Part shown: positions 47,811-55,921 of the stretch, piece by piece | Position numbering within the stretch: the stretch's first letter is position 1 | How the letters are laid out: every line of letters begins with the position of its first letter | Source of the DNA: Collinsella sp. | Lineage (GTDB): Bacteria > Actinomycetota > Coriobacteriia > Coriobacteriales > Coriobacteriaceae | Assembly (NCBI GenBank): GCA_019414055.1 | Contig: DXMV01000006.1 | Coordinates: 62,001-126,000, forward strand | Direction of reading: 5' to 3' | Length of the DNA stretch: 64,000 bases | Translations under genes and position numbers: made by a program | The notes under the pieces: model-generated | What the model was told of the DNA's origin: nothing | Seen by the model: the letters and a program-made list of their open reading frames with translations, nothing else | Databases searched by the model: none

Positions 47811-47900
47811 GCGTTACTGGGGGACGCGGTTTGGGGCATTGCTCGCTACTGCGGACACCTATTCCGCCGTTCTAACGAACGGCGGCTGACTCGACGCTGC

Positions 47901-48000
47901 AAACGCCTCTGATGGCCAATCTGCCGTTCAACTTCGGGCGCATGGGCATAAGCCCTATGCGCCCTTGTTTCACGGCACCTTGGCTCATCAGAGGCGTTTT
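47901..48000 (+). repeat. Nested palindromic element, family 2 copy B; probable terminator of valS
   Basis: Outer arms AACGCCTCTGATG / CATCAGAGGCGTT enclose CCAA/TTGG, TGCCGT/ACGGCA and an inner GGGCGCAT...ATGCGCCC hairpin, ending in TTTT. The TGCCGTTCAA and TTTCACGGCA segments match copy A at 3333-3435 while the outer arms differ. Confidence 0.78.
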
Positions 48001-48041
48001 CGCTGACTATCCTCAACCTATACTGTTTTGTTTTTCTATGA

Positions 48042-49400
48042 ATGGCGGTTCTAAAAATGCCTAAGCGTTCCGGCTTGTATACCGTTCCTTTTGAGTTTGA
48101 TTTGCTTTCGTTTGGTGAGGCTGTGGGACTTGCTGCTGATACGGGGCAGATTTCTGGGGATGCTGGTCCGTTGTTGGAGACTGTCATCGATATGCTCGAT
48201 GAGCTGGGACGTCCGGATGAGTATTTCGATTGCATTCAGGTTGCCGGTACCAATGGCAAGACTTCGACCACGCGTTTTTCGGCTGCCATCCTTCGTGGTG
48301 AGGGGTTAAAGACCGCGCTGTATACGTCACCGCAGTTGGTGCGCTATCCCGAGCGCATGGAGGTCGATGGGCGCGTCGTGAGCGATGAGGCCTTTGCTCG
48401 TGGTGTTTCTGCCGCCGTCGAGGCGGGACGCCGCGTGAATGCTCATCGTGTGGCGGCGGGGGAGCGCGCCTATACCATCACGCCGTTTGACCTGCTGACG
48501 GCTGCCGCGCTTGTCGTGTTTGCCGAGGCTGCAGTGGACGTTACCGTGCTCGAGGTTGGCATGGGCGGCCGTTGGGACGCCACGAGTGCGACCGATCCCG
48601 TCACCGTTGCCATTACGGGTATCGGCCTCGACCACACGCGCATTTTGGGTGACACGCTCGAGGCCATTGCGGGGGAGAAGGCTGCGGTCATCAAGCCCGG
48701 ACGTCTGGTTGTGCTGGGCGAGGGTACGCATGAGCCAAGCGTTCAGCGCGTGATGGATGCACGTTGTCGCGAGTGCGGCGTCGTGCCGCTCGTGGTGAAC
48801 CATGCCACGACCAAGGTGCCGGCGCACGTGGGCGATACGGTTGAGTTCAGCTGCACCACGCCGCGTACCATTTATGCGTCGAGCATGGTCAAGCCGGCCT
48901 ATCAGCCGCAGAATGCTGCGTGCGCGATTATGCTCTGCGAGGGTTATCTGGGCCGCGAGCTCGACCACGATGCGTTGGATGCATCGCTTATGGGTTGCCC
49001 CACGCCGGGTCGTTTTGACGTGTTGGGGACCGATCCGCTCAAGCTGATTGACGCCTGTCATAACCCCCAGAGCTGCGAGAACTTTGTAAGCGCGCTGGAC
49101 GAGATCGACCCGTGCGTAGAGAATCGCCCCACGCTGCTGTGCGCCGCGCTGGCCGACAAGGACGTGGCGGGCATCGTCGACGTGCTTATCCCGGCCTTCC
49201 CGCGCGTGGTTGTGACCCAGACCGATTCCGATCGCGCCCTGCCGGCAGAGGAGCTCGCTGCCCTGGTGGATGCCGACAAACTCGCGGGCGTATACCCCAG
49301 CGTATCCGAGGCTCTCGCCGCCTTCGATGCCGCGGGCGAGCCTTTCGTAGCCGCCGGCACCATCACCCTAGCCGGCGAAGTGGCCGGCCTGCTCCGTTAA
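48042..49400 (+). CDS. folC: Folylpolyglutamate synthase / dihydrofolate synthase FolC
   Basis: A 452-residue Mur-ligase-type enzyme adding glutamate to folates. The P-loop VAGTNGKTSTTRFSAAIL is near residue 69; TSPQLVRYPERMEVDG, EVGMGGRWDATS, GLDHTRILGDTLEAIAGEKA and IDACHNPQSCENF follow, matching FolC. The N-terminus is about 25 residues longer than usual. No clear Shine-Dalgarno precedes ATG 48042 or ATG 48057, so the start is uncertain. Codon use is slightly less GC-biased at the 5' end. Confidence 0.92.
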   Translation: MAVLKMPKRSGLYTVPFEFDLLSFGEAVGLAADTGQISGDAGPLLETVIDMLDELGRPDEYFDCIQVAGTNGKTSTTRFSAAILRGEGLKTALYTSPQLVRYPERMEVDGRVVSDEAFARGVSAAVEAGRRVNAHRVAAGERAYTITPFDLLTAAALVVFAEAAVDVTVLEVGMGGRWDATSATDPVTVAITGIGLDHTRILGDTLEAIAGEKAAVIKPGRLVVLGEGTHEPSVQRVMDARCRECGVVPLVVNHATTKVPAHVGDTVEFSCTTPRTIYASSMVKPAYQPQNAACAIMLCEGYLGRELDHDALDASLMGCPTPGRFDVLGTDPLKLIDACHNPQSCENFVSALDEIDPCVENRPTLLCAALADKDVAGIVDVLIPAFPRVVVTQTDSDRALPAEELAALVDADKLAGVYPSVSEALAAFDAAGEPFVAAGTITLAGEVAGLLR

Positions 49401-49414
49401 CCCATCCCCTCAGC

Positions 49415-49481
49415 AGTTGCGGTGAAATACGGACTGTTTTACAAGCCAGAAGCCTCAAACAGTCCGTATATCACCGCAACT
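49415..49481. repeat. Palindromic repeat family 1, copy 3 (variant arms)
   Basis: A 25-bp inverted repeat (49415-49439 and 49457-49481) with one mismatch. It shares AGTTGCGGTGAAATA with the other copies, but the inner arm is CGGACTGTTT / AAACAGTCCG instead of GTTCC / GGAAC, so both sides changed together. Confidence 0.9.
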
Positions 49482-49554
49482 CAAAAGCAGCCAATTTGGG
49501 ACGGGGCTTTTTTGGCTGCCCTGCGCCCCGAGTTGACTCGCTTGCCACGAAATG

Positions 49555-49692
49555 GGCCTATCTACTACGTTTTACCGACTACCCTCGACCACACGGAACA
49601 TCGCGAAATTAAAACCGCAGGTAGACGGCTTGCGGATTTTGCGAAAACGAGGGTATGGTCGACCCATGCGGGTTAAACGTAGTAGATAGGCC
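49555..49692. repeat. Palindromic repeat family 3, copy A
   Basis: A 22-bp inverted repeat with one mismatch (49555-49576 and 49671-49692) bounds a core. Positions 49600-49631 are identical over 32 bases to 51035-51066 in copy B. The plus-strand end runs into GTTTTTG. Confidence 0.88.
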
Positions 49693-49714
49693 GTTTTTGT
49701 GGCGGCATTAATGT

Positions 49715-49747
49715 AATGTGGCAAAGGGGCTGTCCCTTTGCCACATT
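49715..49747. repeat. Palindrome between folC and pepQ
   Basis: AATGTGGCAAAGGG / CCCTTTGCCACATT, perfect 14-bp stem with loop GCTGT, ending 3 bases before the pepQ stop. It may terminate or stabilise the convergent transcripts. Confidence 0.85.
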
Positions 49748-49749
49748 GG

Positions 49750-50838
49750 CTAGTCTAGGCGCACGGCCTCGTGGGGGTAGGCGTTGAGGATCTCGACGCC
49801 GGACTCGGTGACCAGGGCCAGGTCCTCGATGCGGACGCCGGTGTGGCCGGGGAGGTAGATGCCCGGCTCGATGGAGAAGATCATGCCCGGCTCGACAACC
49901 TGCTCGTTGACGAGTGAGACGTCACCAGGCTCGTGGTCCTGCAGGCCGATCGAGTGGCCCAGGCGGTGCGTAAAGTACTTGCCGTAGCCCGCATCCTCAA
50001 TCACGTCGCGTGCGGCACGGTCCAGATCGTACATACGCACGCCCGGCGCGATGAGCGCCTCGGCGGCCTCGTTGGCGCGGCGCACGATATCGTAGATGCG
50101 CTCCGTCTCCTCGTCCGGCTCGTCCCAAAAGAATGTACGCGTCATGTCCGAGCAGTAGTTGCAGCGGCGTCCGCCAATGTCGAACAGCACCACGTCGCCA
50201 CGCTTGAGTACGGTGTCGTCGGGCTCGTGGTGCGGATCGCCGGCGTTGGTGCCAAAGCTCACGATGGGCGGAAAGCTAAAGCCCTCGCAGCCGTGCTTGC
50301 GGTACAGGCCGAGCATCTGGTCGGCAATTTCGCGCTCCGTCACACCCTCGTGAACGAGCTTGATGGCGTCGGCCATCACGGCGTCGTTGGCGGCCGAGGA
50401 CACGCGCATGAGCTCCTGCTCGGCTTCGTCCTTGTGGGTGCGTGCGGCGGTGACGGCAAAGTCGCCCAGGAAGAACTCGCTCGCGGCGTGACGATCCATA
50501 AGGGGCATCAAAAAGCCGGAACGCATGACGGTGTCGATGCCGAGGGGCTTGGATGGATTGACCTCGCGAGCGATGGCGTCGGTCACGACGTCGGTGTCGT
50601 TGTGGTAGGCCACGCGGGCATTGTCGTACTCGGGCAGCTGATGCAGGGCGTTAATCAAGATTACCGGCTCGGCATCGCGCGCGAGCAGCACGCCGCAAAA
50701 ACGCTCGAACATATCGGCATAAAAGCCGGTCAGATAGTAGATCGACCACGGGTCGTTCACAAGCAGCTGCGCGCCGGGGTGCTGAACCTCGAGCGCTTCG
50801 AGCACGCGCGCCACACGCTGGTCATCGACATGTGCCAT
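49750..50838 (-). CDS. pepQ: M24 family Xaa-Pro peptidase
   Basis: A 362-residue metallopeptidase that releases the N-terminal residue before, or dipeptides ending in, proline. The creatinase-like N-terminal domain is followed by the metal site: VVLFDIGGRR, YCSDMTRTF, LGHSIGLQDHEPGD, FSIEPGIYLPGHTGVRIEDL, giving the expected Asp, Asp, His, Glu, Glu ligands. No signal peptide, so it is cytoplasmic. AAAGGA lies upstream on the minus strand. Aminopeptidase and dipeptidase (PepQ) members cannot be separated by eye. Confidence 0.88.
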   Translation of the reverse strand: MAHVDDQRVARVLEALEVQHPGAQLLVNDPWSIYYLTGFYADMFERFCGVLLARDAEPVILINALHQLPEYDNARVAYHNDTDVVTDAIAREVNPSKPLGIDTVMRSGFLMPLMDRHAASEFFLGDFAVTAARTHKDEAEQELMRVSSAANDAVMADAIKLVHEGVTEREIADQMLGLYRKHGCEGFSFPPIVSFGTNAGDPHHEPDDTVLKRGDVVLFDIGGRRCNYCSDMTRTFFWDEPDEETERIYDIVRRANEAAEALIAPGVRMYDLDRAARDVIEDAGYGKYFTHRLGHSIGLQDHEPGDVSLVNEQVVEPGMIFSIEPGIYLPGHTGVRIEDLALVTESGVEILNAYPHEAVRLD

Positions 50839-50978
50839 ACATCGTCCTTTCGCTAGGTTGCCACCATGGTATCCCCAATGCCAGGGTAGTTAATTTGGGA
50901 CGGGGCTATTTTAGCTGCATCAAACATGCGGAATGATAGGTAAAAGTAGTCATAAGAGGGTCGTCCCGAATTAGCTGC

Positions 50979-51138
50979 TTTCAAAACTATGGCGAATTAC
51001 GAGGCTGGACCTGTATTACTTGACTATGGGAAAAATCGCGAAATTAAAACCGCAGGTAGACGGCTTATCAAAAATCGAAAAATGCCGGTATGGATGGGGG
51101 TCTCCGAATCAGCCCCGTAATCCGGCATAGTTTTGAAA
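50979..51138. repeat. Palindromic repeat family 3, copy B
   Basis: Arms of 29 bases (50979-51007 and 51110-51138) pair with a few mismatches; TTTCAAAACTATG / CATAGTTTTGAAA are the outer ends. The core 51035-51066 is identical to copy A, while the arms are unrelated to those of copy A. Confidence 0.88.
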
Positions 51139-51180
51139 TGGCACTAAAGTAGGCACAGGCTAAATACCGATTCCAATGAT

Positions 51181-51246
51181 AGCTGCGGTGGAATAGTTCC
51201 TGGATACCGGGGTTTTGGCGGAAATCAGGAACTATTTCACCGCAAT
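51181..51246. repeat. Palindromic repeat family 1, copy 4 (degenerate)
   Basis: AGCTGCGGTGGAATAGTTCC pairs with GGAACTATTTCACCGCAATT with three imperfect positions; the left arm has decayed. Confidence 0.88.
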
Positions 51247-51305
51247 TCAGGAGGGGCGGGGTGGATGGCGGGGTAGCTAAAAGAGCCCCGTCCCAAATGA
51301 GCTGC

Positions 51306-51704
51306 TTAGGCGGGGTCGATGTCCATGCTGGCGATGAGGTCGGTACCGGTGTCTAGGAGGTTGGGGAGGACTACATCGCTCATGCGGATGGGGGCTTTGA
51401 CCTCTAGGCCCCGGATGAGGTCCATCGCCTGGGCGTGGAGTTCGAGCGGGATGGATTCGGCCGTGCGTACGGGTAGCAGCGCCTCGTCGCCGCCGGATAC
51501 GGCTACGGTGGTGGTGAGCACGCGCATGGGGCAGGTGAGCTCCTGATGCGCGAACGTATCGCCACGCGGGCAGCTATTACCGGTTACGGAGCGTACCTCC
51601 ATCACGGCGCCATTGGAGTCGCGCTCCACCTCCACGGTCAGGAGGCACTCGGAGGGGCAGGTGGTGCAGTTGAACTGCAGCGTTTCGATCTCGTTTGCAC
51701 CCAT
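51306..51704 (-). CDS. DUF1667 protein
   Basis: A 132-residue protein with FNCTTCPSECLLTVEVE, GNSCPRGDTFAHQE and TCPMRVLTTTV, the cysteine layout of DUF1667. This family is regularly the third gene after GlpA- and GlpB-like flavoproteins, and a metal-binding role is likely. It lies 4 bases after the flavoprotein gene in a minus-strand operon. Confidence 0.88.
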   Translation of the reverse strand: MGANEIETLQFNCTTCPSECLLTVEVERDSNGAVMEVRSVTGNSCPRGDTFAHQELTCPMRVLTTTVAVSGGDEALLPVRTAESIPLELHAQAMDLIRGLEVKAPIRMSDVVLPNLLDTGTDLIASMDIDPA

Positions 51705-51708
51705 GACT

Positions 51709-53070
51709 CTACGCCTCCTCTACGGGATCGACGGACAGGACAATCTCGTTAACACCCAGGTCGAGTGCGCGCTGAATCGCCTTTGCCGGCAGCGGGAAGC
51801 TTTCCATGACGCTCGGTTTAAACGGGCGGACCTTGCCTGCAAACAGTTCCTCATCGCCTGCCAGAATGCGCACGCGGGCGGCGTCGACGGGTCGGCGCAC
51901 GCGGAAGTTGAGCTTAGTGAGTGCCATAGCCGTAATGCGTCCCGGCAGTGCGTAGCCCGCGATGCCAGCGGGGGAGACGGTGAGCTGGCAACCCGTGCCC
52001 GCAGCGCCCGCTTCGACATCCGCGCCGTTCCCCAACGCCCACGCCGCCGCAGCCGCACCGGCGCGCTCGGACTCGGTCGTCACGTTGTCGGCCAGGTCGT
52101 GCACGTGTAGCACGTTGCCGCAGGCAAAGATGCCCGGCACACCCGTCTGCAGACTCTGGTCCACTACGGCGCCGCGCGTGCGCGGGTCAAGTTCCACGCC
52201 TGCGGCAACCGAAAGCTCGTTCTCGGGAATCAATCCCACCGAAAGCAGTAGCGTGTCGCACGGAACGATGCGCTGCGTCCCGGCAATGGGCGCCAGATGC
52301 TCGTCGACCTGGCTCACTTCGACGGCCTCCACGCGATCGTGCCCGATCACGCGCGTGACCGTGGTAGACAGATGCAGCGGAATGCCAAAGTCGTCCAGGC
52401 AGTTCTTGACGTTGCGGCGCAGGCCGTTGGCGTACGGCATGAGCTCGTACACGCCCTCGACTGAAATCCCCTCAAGTGTGCAGCGGCGCGCCATGATAAG
52501 CCCGATGTCACCCGACCCCAAGATGACGGCTCGCGAGCCGGGTTTGAGGTTTTCGATATTGATGTATCGCTGCGCCAAGCCGGCCGTAAACACGCCGGCA
52601 GGGCGGCTGCCGGGAATCTTGATCTCGCTGCGGGTGCGCTCGCGGCAGCCCATGGCAAGGACGACCGCACGTCCGGTGAGCTGCAGCATGCCGGTGGGGC
52701 TCATGAGCGTGACAGTGTGGACCGCGGCGTCTTCCGTGGACTCGTCCGAATCAATCCCAAGCACCATGCTGTCCATGAACAGAACAATGTTGGTCGTGCG
52801 CACCTTGTCGATAAAGCGCTGCGCATACTCGGGGCCGGTGAGCTCCTGCTTAAAGTGCGATAGGCCAAAGCCGGGGTGGATGCACTGGCGAAGGATGCCG
52901 CCCAGATGCTGCTCGCGCTCTACGATGGCCACGCGCGCGCCGGCTTTGTGCGCGGCAAGTGCGGCAGCCATGCCGGCAGGTCCGCCGCCGATAACGACCA
53001 CGTCGAAGGCCTGCGTCGGTACGGCCTCAACGGCGCCTCTATCAATTGCGTTCGATTCGAACTCCGCCAT
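51709..53070 (-). CDS. FAD/NAD(P)-dependent oxidoreductase (GlpB-position partner)
   Basis: A 453-residue flavoprotein. The N-terminal FAD motif is FDVVVIGGGPAGMAAALAAH; ECGGIL-like REQHLGGILRQCIHPGFG has a cysteine, and a second nucleotide motif is AVILGSGDIGLIMARRC. GIFACGNVLHVHDLAD near residue 315 is the typical thioredoxin-reductase-fold end. It sits between the glycerol-3-phosphate dehydrogenase-like gene and the DUF1667 gene, one base after the former. It may accept electrons from the upstream dehydrogenase (inference). Confidence 0.87.
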   Translation of the reverse strand: MAEFESNAIDRGAVEAVPTQAFDVVVIGGGPAGMAAALAAHKAGARVAIVEREQHLGGILRQCIHPGFGLSHFKQELTGPEYAQRFIDKVRTTNIVLFMDSMVLGIDSDESTEDAAVHTVTLMSPTGMLQLTGRAVVLAMGCRERTRSEIKIPGSRPAGVFTAGLAQRYINIENLKPGSRAVILGSGDIGLIMARRCTLEGISVEGVYELMPYANGLRRNVKNCLDDFGIPLHLSTTVTRVIGHDRVEAVEVSQVDEHLAPIAGTQRIVPCDTLLLSVGLIPENELSVAAGVELDPRTRGAVVDQSLQTGVPGIFACGNVLHVHDLADNVTTESERAGAAAAAWALGNGADVEAGAAGTGCQLTVSPAGIAGYALPGRITAMALTKLNFRVRRPVDAARVRILAGDEELFAGKVRPFKPSVMESFPLPAKAIQRALDLGVNEIVLSVDPVEEA

Positions 53071-53071
53071 C

Positions 53072-54535
53072 TTAGCGCACCCCCTTCAAAGGTCCCTCAA
53101 CGAGCCACGAGCCAGTGTCCTCCAGCAGCACCTCGCTGGGGTCACACCCCAGCTCGCGGGCCAGAATCGCCACTACGCGGCTCTGGCAAAAGCCGCTCTG
53201 GCAGCGGCCCATGCCGGCACGGCAGCGGCGCTTGACGCCCTCGACCGAAACCGCACCTGGGCGGCGTCGAATCGCGGCAACAATCTCGGCCTCGGGCACC
53301 GTCTCGCAGCGGCAGATGATCTGCCCCCATGCAGGGTCGGACTCAATGAGCTCTTCCTTGCGCGCAAGCGGCGCACGGTCGAAGTCGTCCGGCGCACGGC
53401 GAATCGGATCCCAATTGGTCTGTTCGCGCAAAGCAACGCCCGCCTCACGCATCACGTGCTCCATGCGCTCTGCAATGGCCGGCGCGCTCGCCACGCCCGG
53501 CGACTGAATGCCTGCCGCCTGAAACAGCCCCGGCACCACGGCCGAATGCCCAATAAAGAAGTCGTTTGTCCCATGAATGACCGGACGCCCGCCGGCAAAC
53601 GCGCGCACCACGCGGCGCGTGTCCAGATCGGGAACCAGCTTGCGCGCGCCGTCCAACAGCGCGTTCACATCGCTCGTATAGGTCTGTGTGTCGCCGGGCT
53701 CGCGCACGGCAGCAGTTGCTGTAATCACGGTGTTCCCGTGCACGGTGCCCGTGACGATAACGCCCTTGGACACTGGCGTCGGAACGGGGTAGAGCGGCAT
53801 CAGCGTGCGCGGCTCCTTGTCCAGTACCACTATGTTGCCCTGGCGCCAGACCATCTGGAACTCCTCGGCGCCGGCCATATGCGAGATGTCCGCGGCACCG
53901 TTGCCCGCTGCGTTGATCAGATAGCGGCAGCGCACATCGCCGGCAGGCGTCACCAGCGTAAAGCGTGCAGCCCCGTCGGTAGTCTCGCTGCCAGCAACCT
54001 CAATCGCTTCCACCGGAGCCGACCGCATAAACGTCACCCCGTTGGCCACGGCGTTCTCCAGCGCGGCAATGGCGACCTCAAAGGGATCGACAAAGCCAGT
54101 CGAGGGGCACCACAGCGCGCACGTCGCCTTGGCGCTCGCACGCGGTTCCAGCTCGTGGATACGCTCGGGGCCGATAATCGACAGTTCGGGCACGCTGTTG
54201 GCCAGGCCATTCTGGCGCAGCTTCTCCAGGTGTGCGCAGTCCTCGTCGTTAAAGCCCAGCACCATGGATCCGGTGCGTCGGAACAAAAATCCCAGCTCCT
54301 GGGCCCACGTGCCATATAGCTCGCAGCCGCGGGCGTTGACCTGCGCCTTTACGGTTCCCGGAGCCGGATCGTAGCCGGCGTGAACCAGGCCGCCGTTGGC
54401 CTTCGATGCGCCCAGTGCGATATCGTTGGCCGCTTCGACCACGCAAATGGACAGGTCATAGCGCGCGAGTTGTCGCGCGATGGCGCACCCGGTGATGCCA
54501 GCGCCCACAATCGCGATATCAAACGTTTCCGTCAC
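53072..54535 (-). CDS. GlpA/LhgO-like FAD-dependent dehydrogenase with BFD-type [2Fe-2S] domain
   Basis: A 487-residue protein starting with GTG 54535 after GGGAGGCAC. The DAO-type FAD motif is FDIAIVGAGITGCAIARQLA, followed by GGLVHAGYDPAPGTVKAQVN. The C-terminus has a BFD-like iron-sulfur site, IICRCETVPEAEI with CRAGMGRCQSGFCQSR. This architecture is shared by anaerobic glycerol-3-phosphate dehydrogenase subunit A and related proteins; L-2-hydroxyglutarate or another hydroxyacid is also possible. It heads a three-gene operon. Confidence 0.85.
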   Translation of the reverse strand: MTETFDIAIVGAGITGCAIARQLARYDLSICVVEAANDIALGASKANGGLVHAGYDPAPGTVKAQVNARGCELYGTWAQELGFLFRRTGSMVLGFNDEDCAHLEKLRQNGLANSVPELSIIGPERIHELEPRASAKATCALWCPSTGFVDPFEVAIAALENAVANGVTFMRSAPVEAIEVAGSETTDGAARFTLVTPAGDVRCRYLINAAGNGAADISHMAGAEEFQMVWRQGNIVVLDKEPRTLMPLYPVPTPVSKGVIVTGTVHGNTVITATAAVREPGDTQTYTSDVNALLDGARKLVPDLDTRRVVRAFAGGRPVIHGTNDFFIGHSAVVPGLFQAAGIQSPGVASAPAIAERMEHVMREAGVALREQTNWDPIRRAPDDFDRAPLARKEELIESDPAWGQIICRCETVPEAEIVAAIRRRPGAVSVEGVKRRCRAGMGRCQSGFCQSRVVAILARELGCDPSEVLLEDTGSWLVEGPLKGVR

Positions 54536-54553
54536 AGTGCCTCCCAGACGAGT

Positions 54554-54568
54554 TGACAGGCTGTCAAT
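54554..54568. promoter_or_regulatory. Operator-like dyad upstream of the GlpA-like operon
   Basis: TTGACAG-G-CTGTCAA, a perfect 7-bp dyad centred about 26 bases from the GTG start. Read on the minus strand it includes a TTGACA -35-like hexamer, so a bound repressor could block transcription. The regulator is unknown. Confidence 0.55.
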
Positions 54569-54704
54569 AAGACTATCCTACGGTCTGCAAGCCTTCAGTG
54601 TGGCAGCAATGCGGCGAACAGCCCCGCAACACCCGCCAACGGCAGGCGAGGGGAGACTCAGGACCATCGGTGACCTCGTCTGCCGCCCCTGGCGTCAGAG
54701 GTTT

Positions 54705-55162
54705 GTCTCGCTCTGTAACAGTAAGCAGAAGAACTGGGTTCCAGATGTTACAGATCGAGACGTTTGCCAGACGGCCCCTCCGTTTGTCTTGATCTGTAAC
54801 GGTAAGAGGGGAAAATCGGTCCTATGTGTTACAGATTGAGATTTAAAGTCAGGGAGAGATTCTTCTGTCTCGATCTGTAGCATCTGGGGACCGTTTTGGG
54901 GTCTAGATGTTACAGATTTAGATGAACCTATCAGTCGGTTTCGAATGTCTAAATCTGTAACGGTTAGACCTGTTTTTGCCGAGTTGTTGTTACAGATTGA
55001 GATATTTAAGGAGGGCTCATCGTTCGTCTCGATCTGTAACAGTAAGAGGGGTTTTGGGGTCCAAGATGTTACAGATCGAGATTGAGGTCGGGGAGGGACC
55101 CCTGTGTCTCAATCTGTAACATCTAGACCCGGATTCCGCTCCCACCTGTTACAGATTGAGAT
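54705..55162. repeat. Array of twelve alternating inverted 15-bp motifs (TGTTACAGATYGAGA)
   Basis: Six forward motifs start near 54744, 54825, 54906, 54987, 55066 and 55147. Six reverse copies (TCTCRATCTGTAACA) start near 54705, 54786, 54867, 54947, 55026 and 55106. Forward and reverse strictly alternate with 22- to 25-base spacers, so each orientation repeats every 79 to 81 bases. Most motifs have at most two changes from the consensus. Spacers differ, though several after reverse motifs begin GTAAG or contain GGGGT and GGTCC. It is not a CRISPR: the orientation alternates, repeats are too short and there are no cas genes. Function unknown. Confidence 0.95.
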
Positions 55163-55262
55163 GTTTGTGTCCGCGTCAGCCCCGTACCCAGCTGTGGTCC
55201 CATATAAACAAACCCCGTGGTAAACTTGACCGGACTGTAAATATTCCGAAAGGTACACCTCA

Positions 55263-55694
55263 ATGTCCAAATACATCAACGAGCTCATGTCACCGCAGCT
55301 TATGGGCGTCATCTATGCCTTCGTGGGCTTCATCATCGCCCTGTACGTGCTGTCGGTCGTCTATGTGTTCATCGACGCTCGCCGCCGCGGCGCCAGCGCC
55401 TACGTGGCATGGGGCATTATCGCCCTGATCCCGTTTGTGGGCCTCATCGCCTACCTGGTCCTGCGCCCGCACTCCTACGCGGCCGACCGCGAGGAGCAGG
55501 AGCTGGACATGGCCCTGCGCGAGCGCCAGCTTGCCCAGTACGGCACCTGCCCGCAGTGCGGCGCCCCCATCGAGAAGGACTTTGTCGTCTGCCCCGTGTG
55601 CGACACCCAGGTTCGCAACGTGTGCCCCAGCTGCCATCGTCCGCTCGACGCGCACTGGAAGGTCTGCCCCTACTGCCGAACTCGCATCCAGTAA
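55263..55694 (+). CDS. Membrane-anchored double zinc-ribbon protein
   Basis: A 143-residue protein. Two hydrophobic spans (about residues 13-35 and 46-66) resemble the PLDc_N-type membrane hairpin, then a basic linker. Two zinc ribbons follow: CPQCGAPIEKDFVVCPVC and CPSCHRPLDAHWKVCPYC. Function is unknown; the ribbons would face the cytoplasm if both ends are inside. It starts at ATG 55263, downstream of the alternating repeat array. Confidence 0.8.
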   Translation: MSKYINELMSPQLMGVIYAFVGFIIALYVLSVVYVFIDARRRGASAYVAWGIIALIPFVGLIAYLVLRPHSYAADREEQELDMALRERQLAQYGTCPQCGAPIEKDFVVCPVCDTQVRNVCPSCHRPLDAHWKVCPYCRTRIQ

Positions 55695-55824
55695 CGCATC
55701 CATCGCCGGTCCGGCCGCAAGCCACGGGTACGCCGCAAGCCGCACGCGTGCCCCGCAGCCCCGCCCCACACGATGAAGCATGCGTAGAAAATCGCCCGCT
55801 GTGCCATTAAGGTGCGGCGGGCGC

Positions 55825-55852
55825 TTGTATACCAAGGCAACCTGCCTATAAT
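55825..55852 (+). promoter_or_regulatory. Promoter of thrS
   Basis: TTGTAT, a 16-base spacer and TATAAT, 70 bases before the thrS start. Confidence 0.8.
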
Positions 55853-55895
55853 GATGCAAGTCAAAACGCCGAGCGCATCGCACGCACTTGCATCA
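55852..55895 (+). promoter_or_regulatory. Hairpin in the thrS leader
   Basis: TGATGCAAGT / ACTTGCATCA, a perfect 10-bp stem at the expected transcript start, loop of 24 bases, 7 bases before the GAGAGGAG ribosome site. It could be a translational operator or a DNA operator. Confidence 0.6.
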
Positions 55896-55921
55896 GGCAT
55901 CCGAGAGGAGAAAACATACCT

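Larger units (their letters stand above)
49401..49749. other. Repeat-filled intergenic region between folC and pepQ
   Basis: 349 bases without a gene. It holds a family 1 palindrome (49415-49481), a small hairpin GCAGCCAA/TTGGCTGC overlapping an ATTTGGGACGGGGCT repeat end (49487-49520), a family 3 element (49555-49692) and a final palindrome (49715-49747). The region is almost wholly made of dispersed repeats. Confidence 0.85.
50893..51298. repeat. 406-bp composite bounded by 24-bp inverted repeats
   Basis: ATTTGGGACGGGGCT starts the left arm and AGCCCCGTCCCAAAT ends the right; the 24-base arms differ at one position. A third, solitary copy of this end lies at 49494-49520. No transposase is encoded, so if mobile it is a MITE-like passenger. 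Confidence 0.75.
50839..51305. other. Repeat-filled intergenic region between pepQ and the DUF1667 gene
   Basis: 467 bases with no gene. A 24-bp inverted repeat (50893-50916 and 51275-51298) encloses a family 3 palindrome (50979-51138) and a family 1 palindrome (51181-51246). This should also contain the pepQ promoter near 50840-50890. Confidence 0.85.
54536..55262. other. 727-base divergent intergenic region
   Basis: Lies between the minus-strand GlpA-like operon and a plus-strand membrane protein. It contains the operator-like dyad, then about 130 bases with no feature I recognise, then the alternating repeat array, then about 100 bases with a probable promoter (TGGTAAACTT near 55218). Short open frames inside are by-products of the repeats. 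Confidence 0.7.

Noticed and set aside
50893..51298. Insertion sequence
   Set aside because: Inverted ends are present but there is no transposase reading frame inside, so at most a MITE-like element.
54480..54883. Short open frames within the alternating repeat array
   Set aside because: They run across repeats on both strands, lack ribosome sites and encode no known domain.
54705..55162. CRISPR array
   Set aside because: Repeats alternate in orientation, are only about 15 bases, spacers are 22-25 bases and partly alike, and there are no cas genes.
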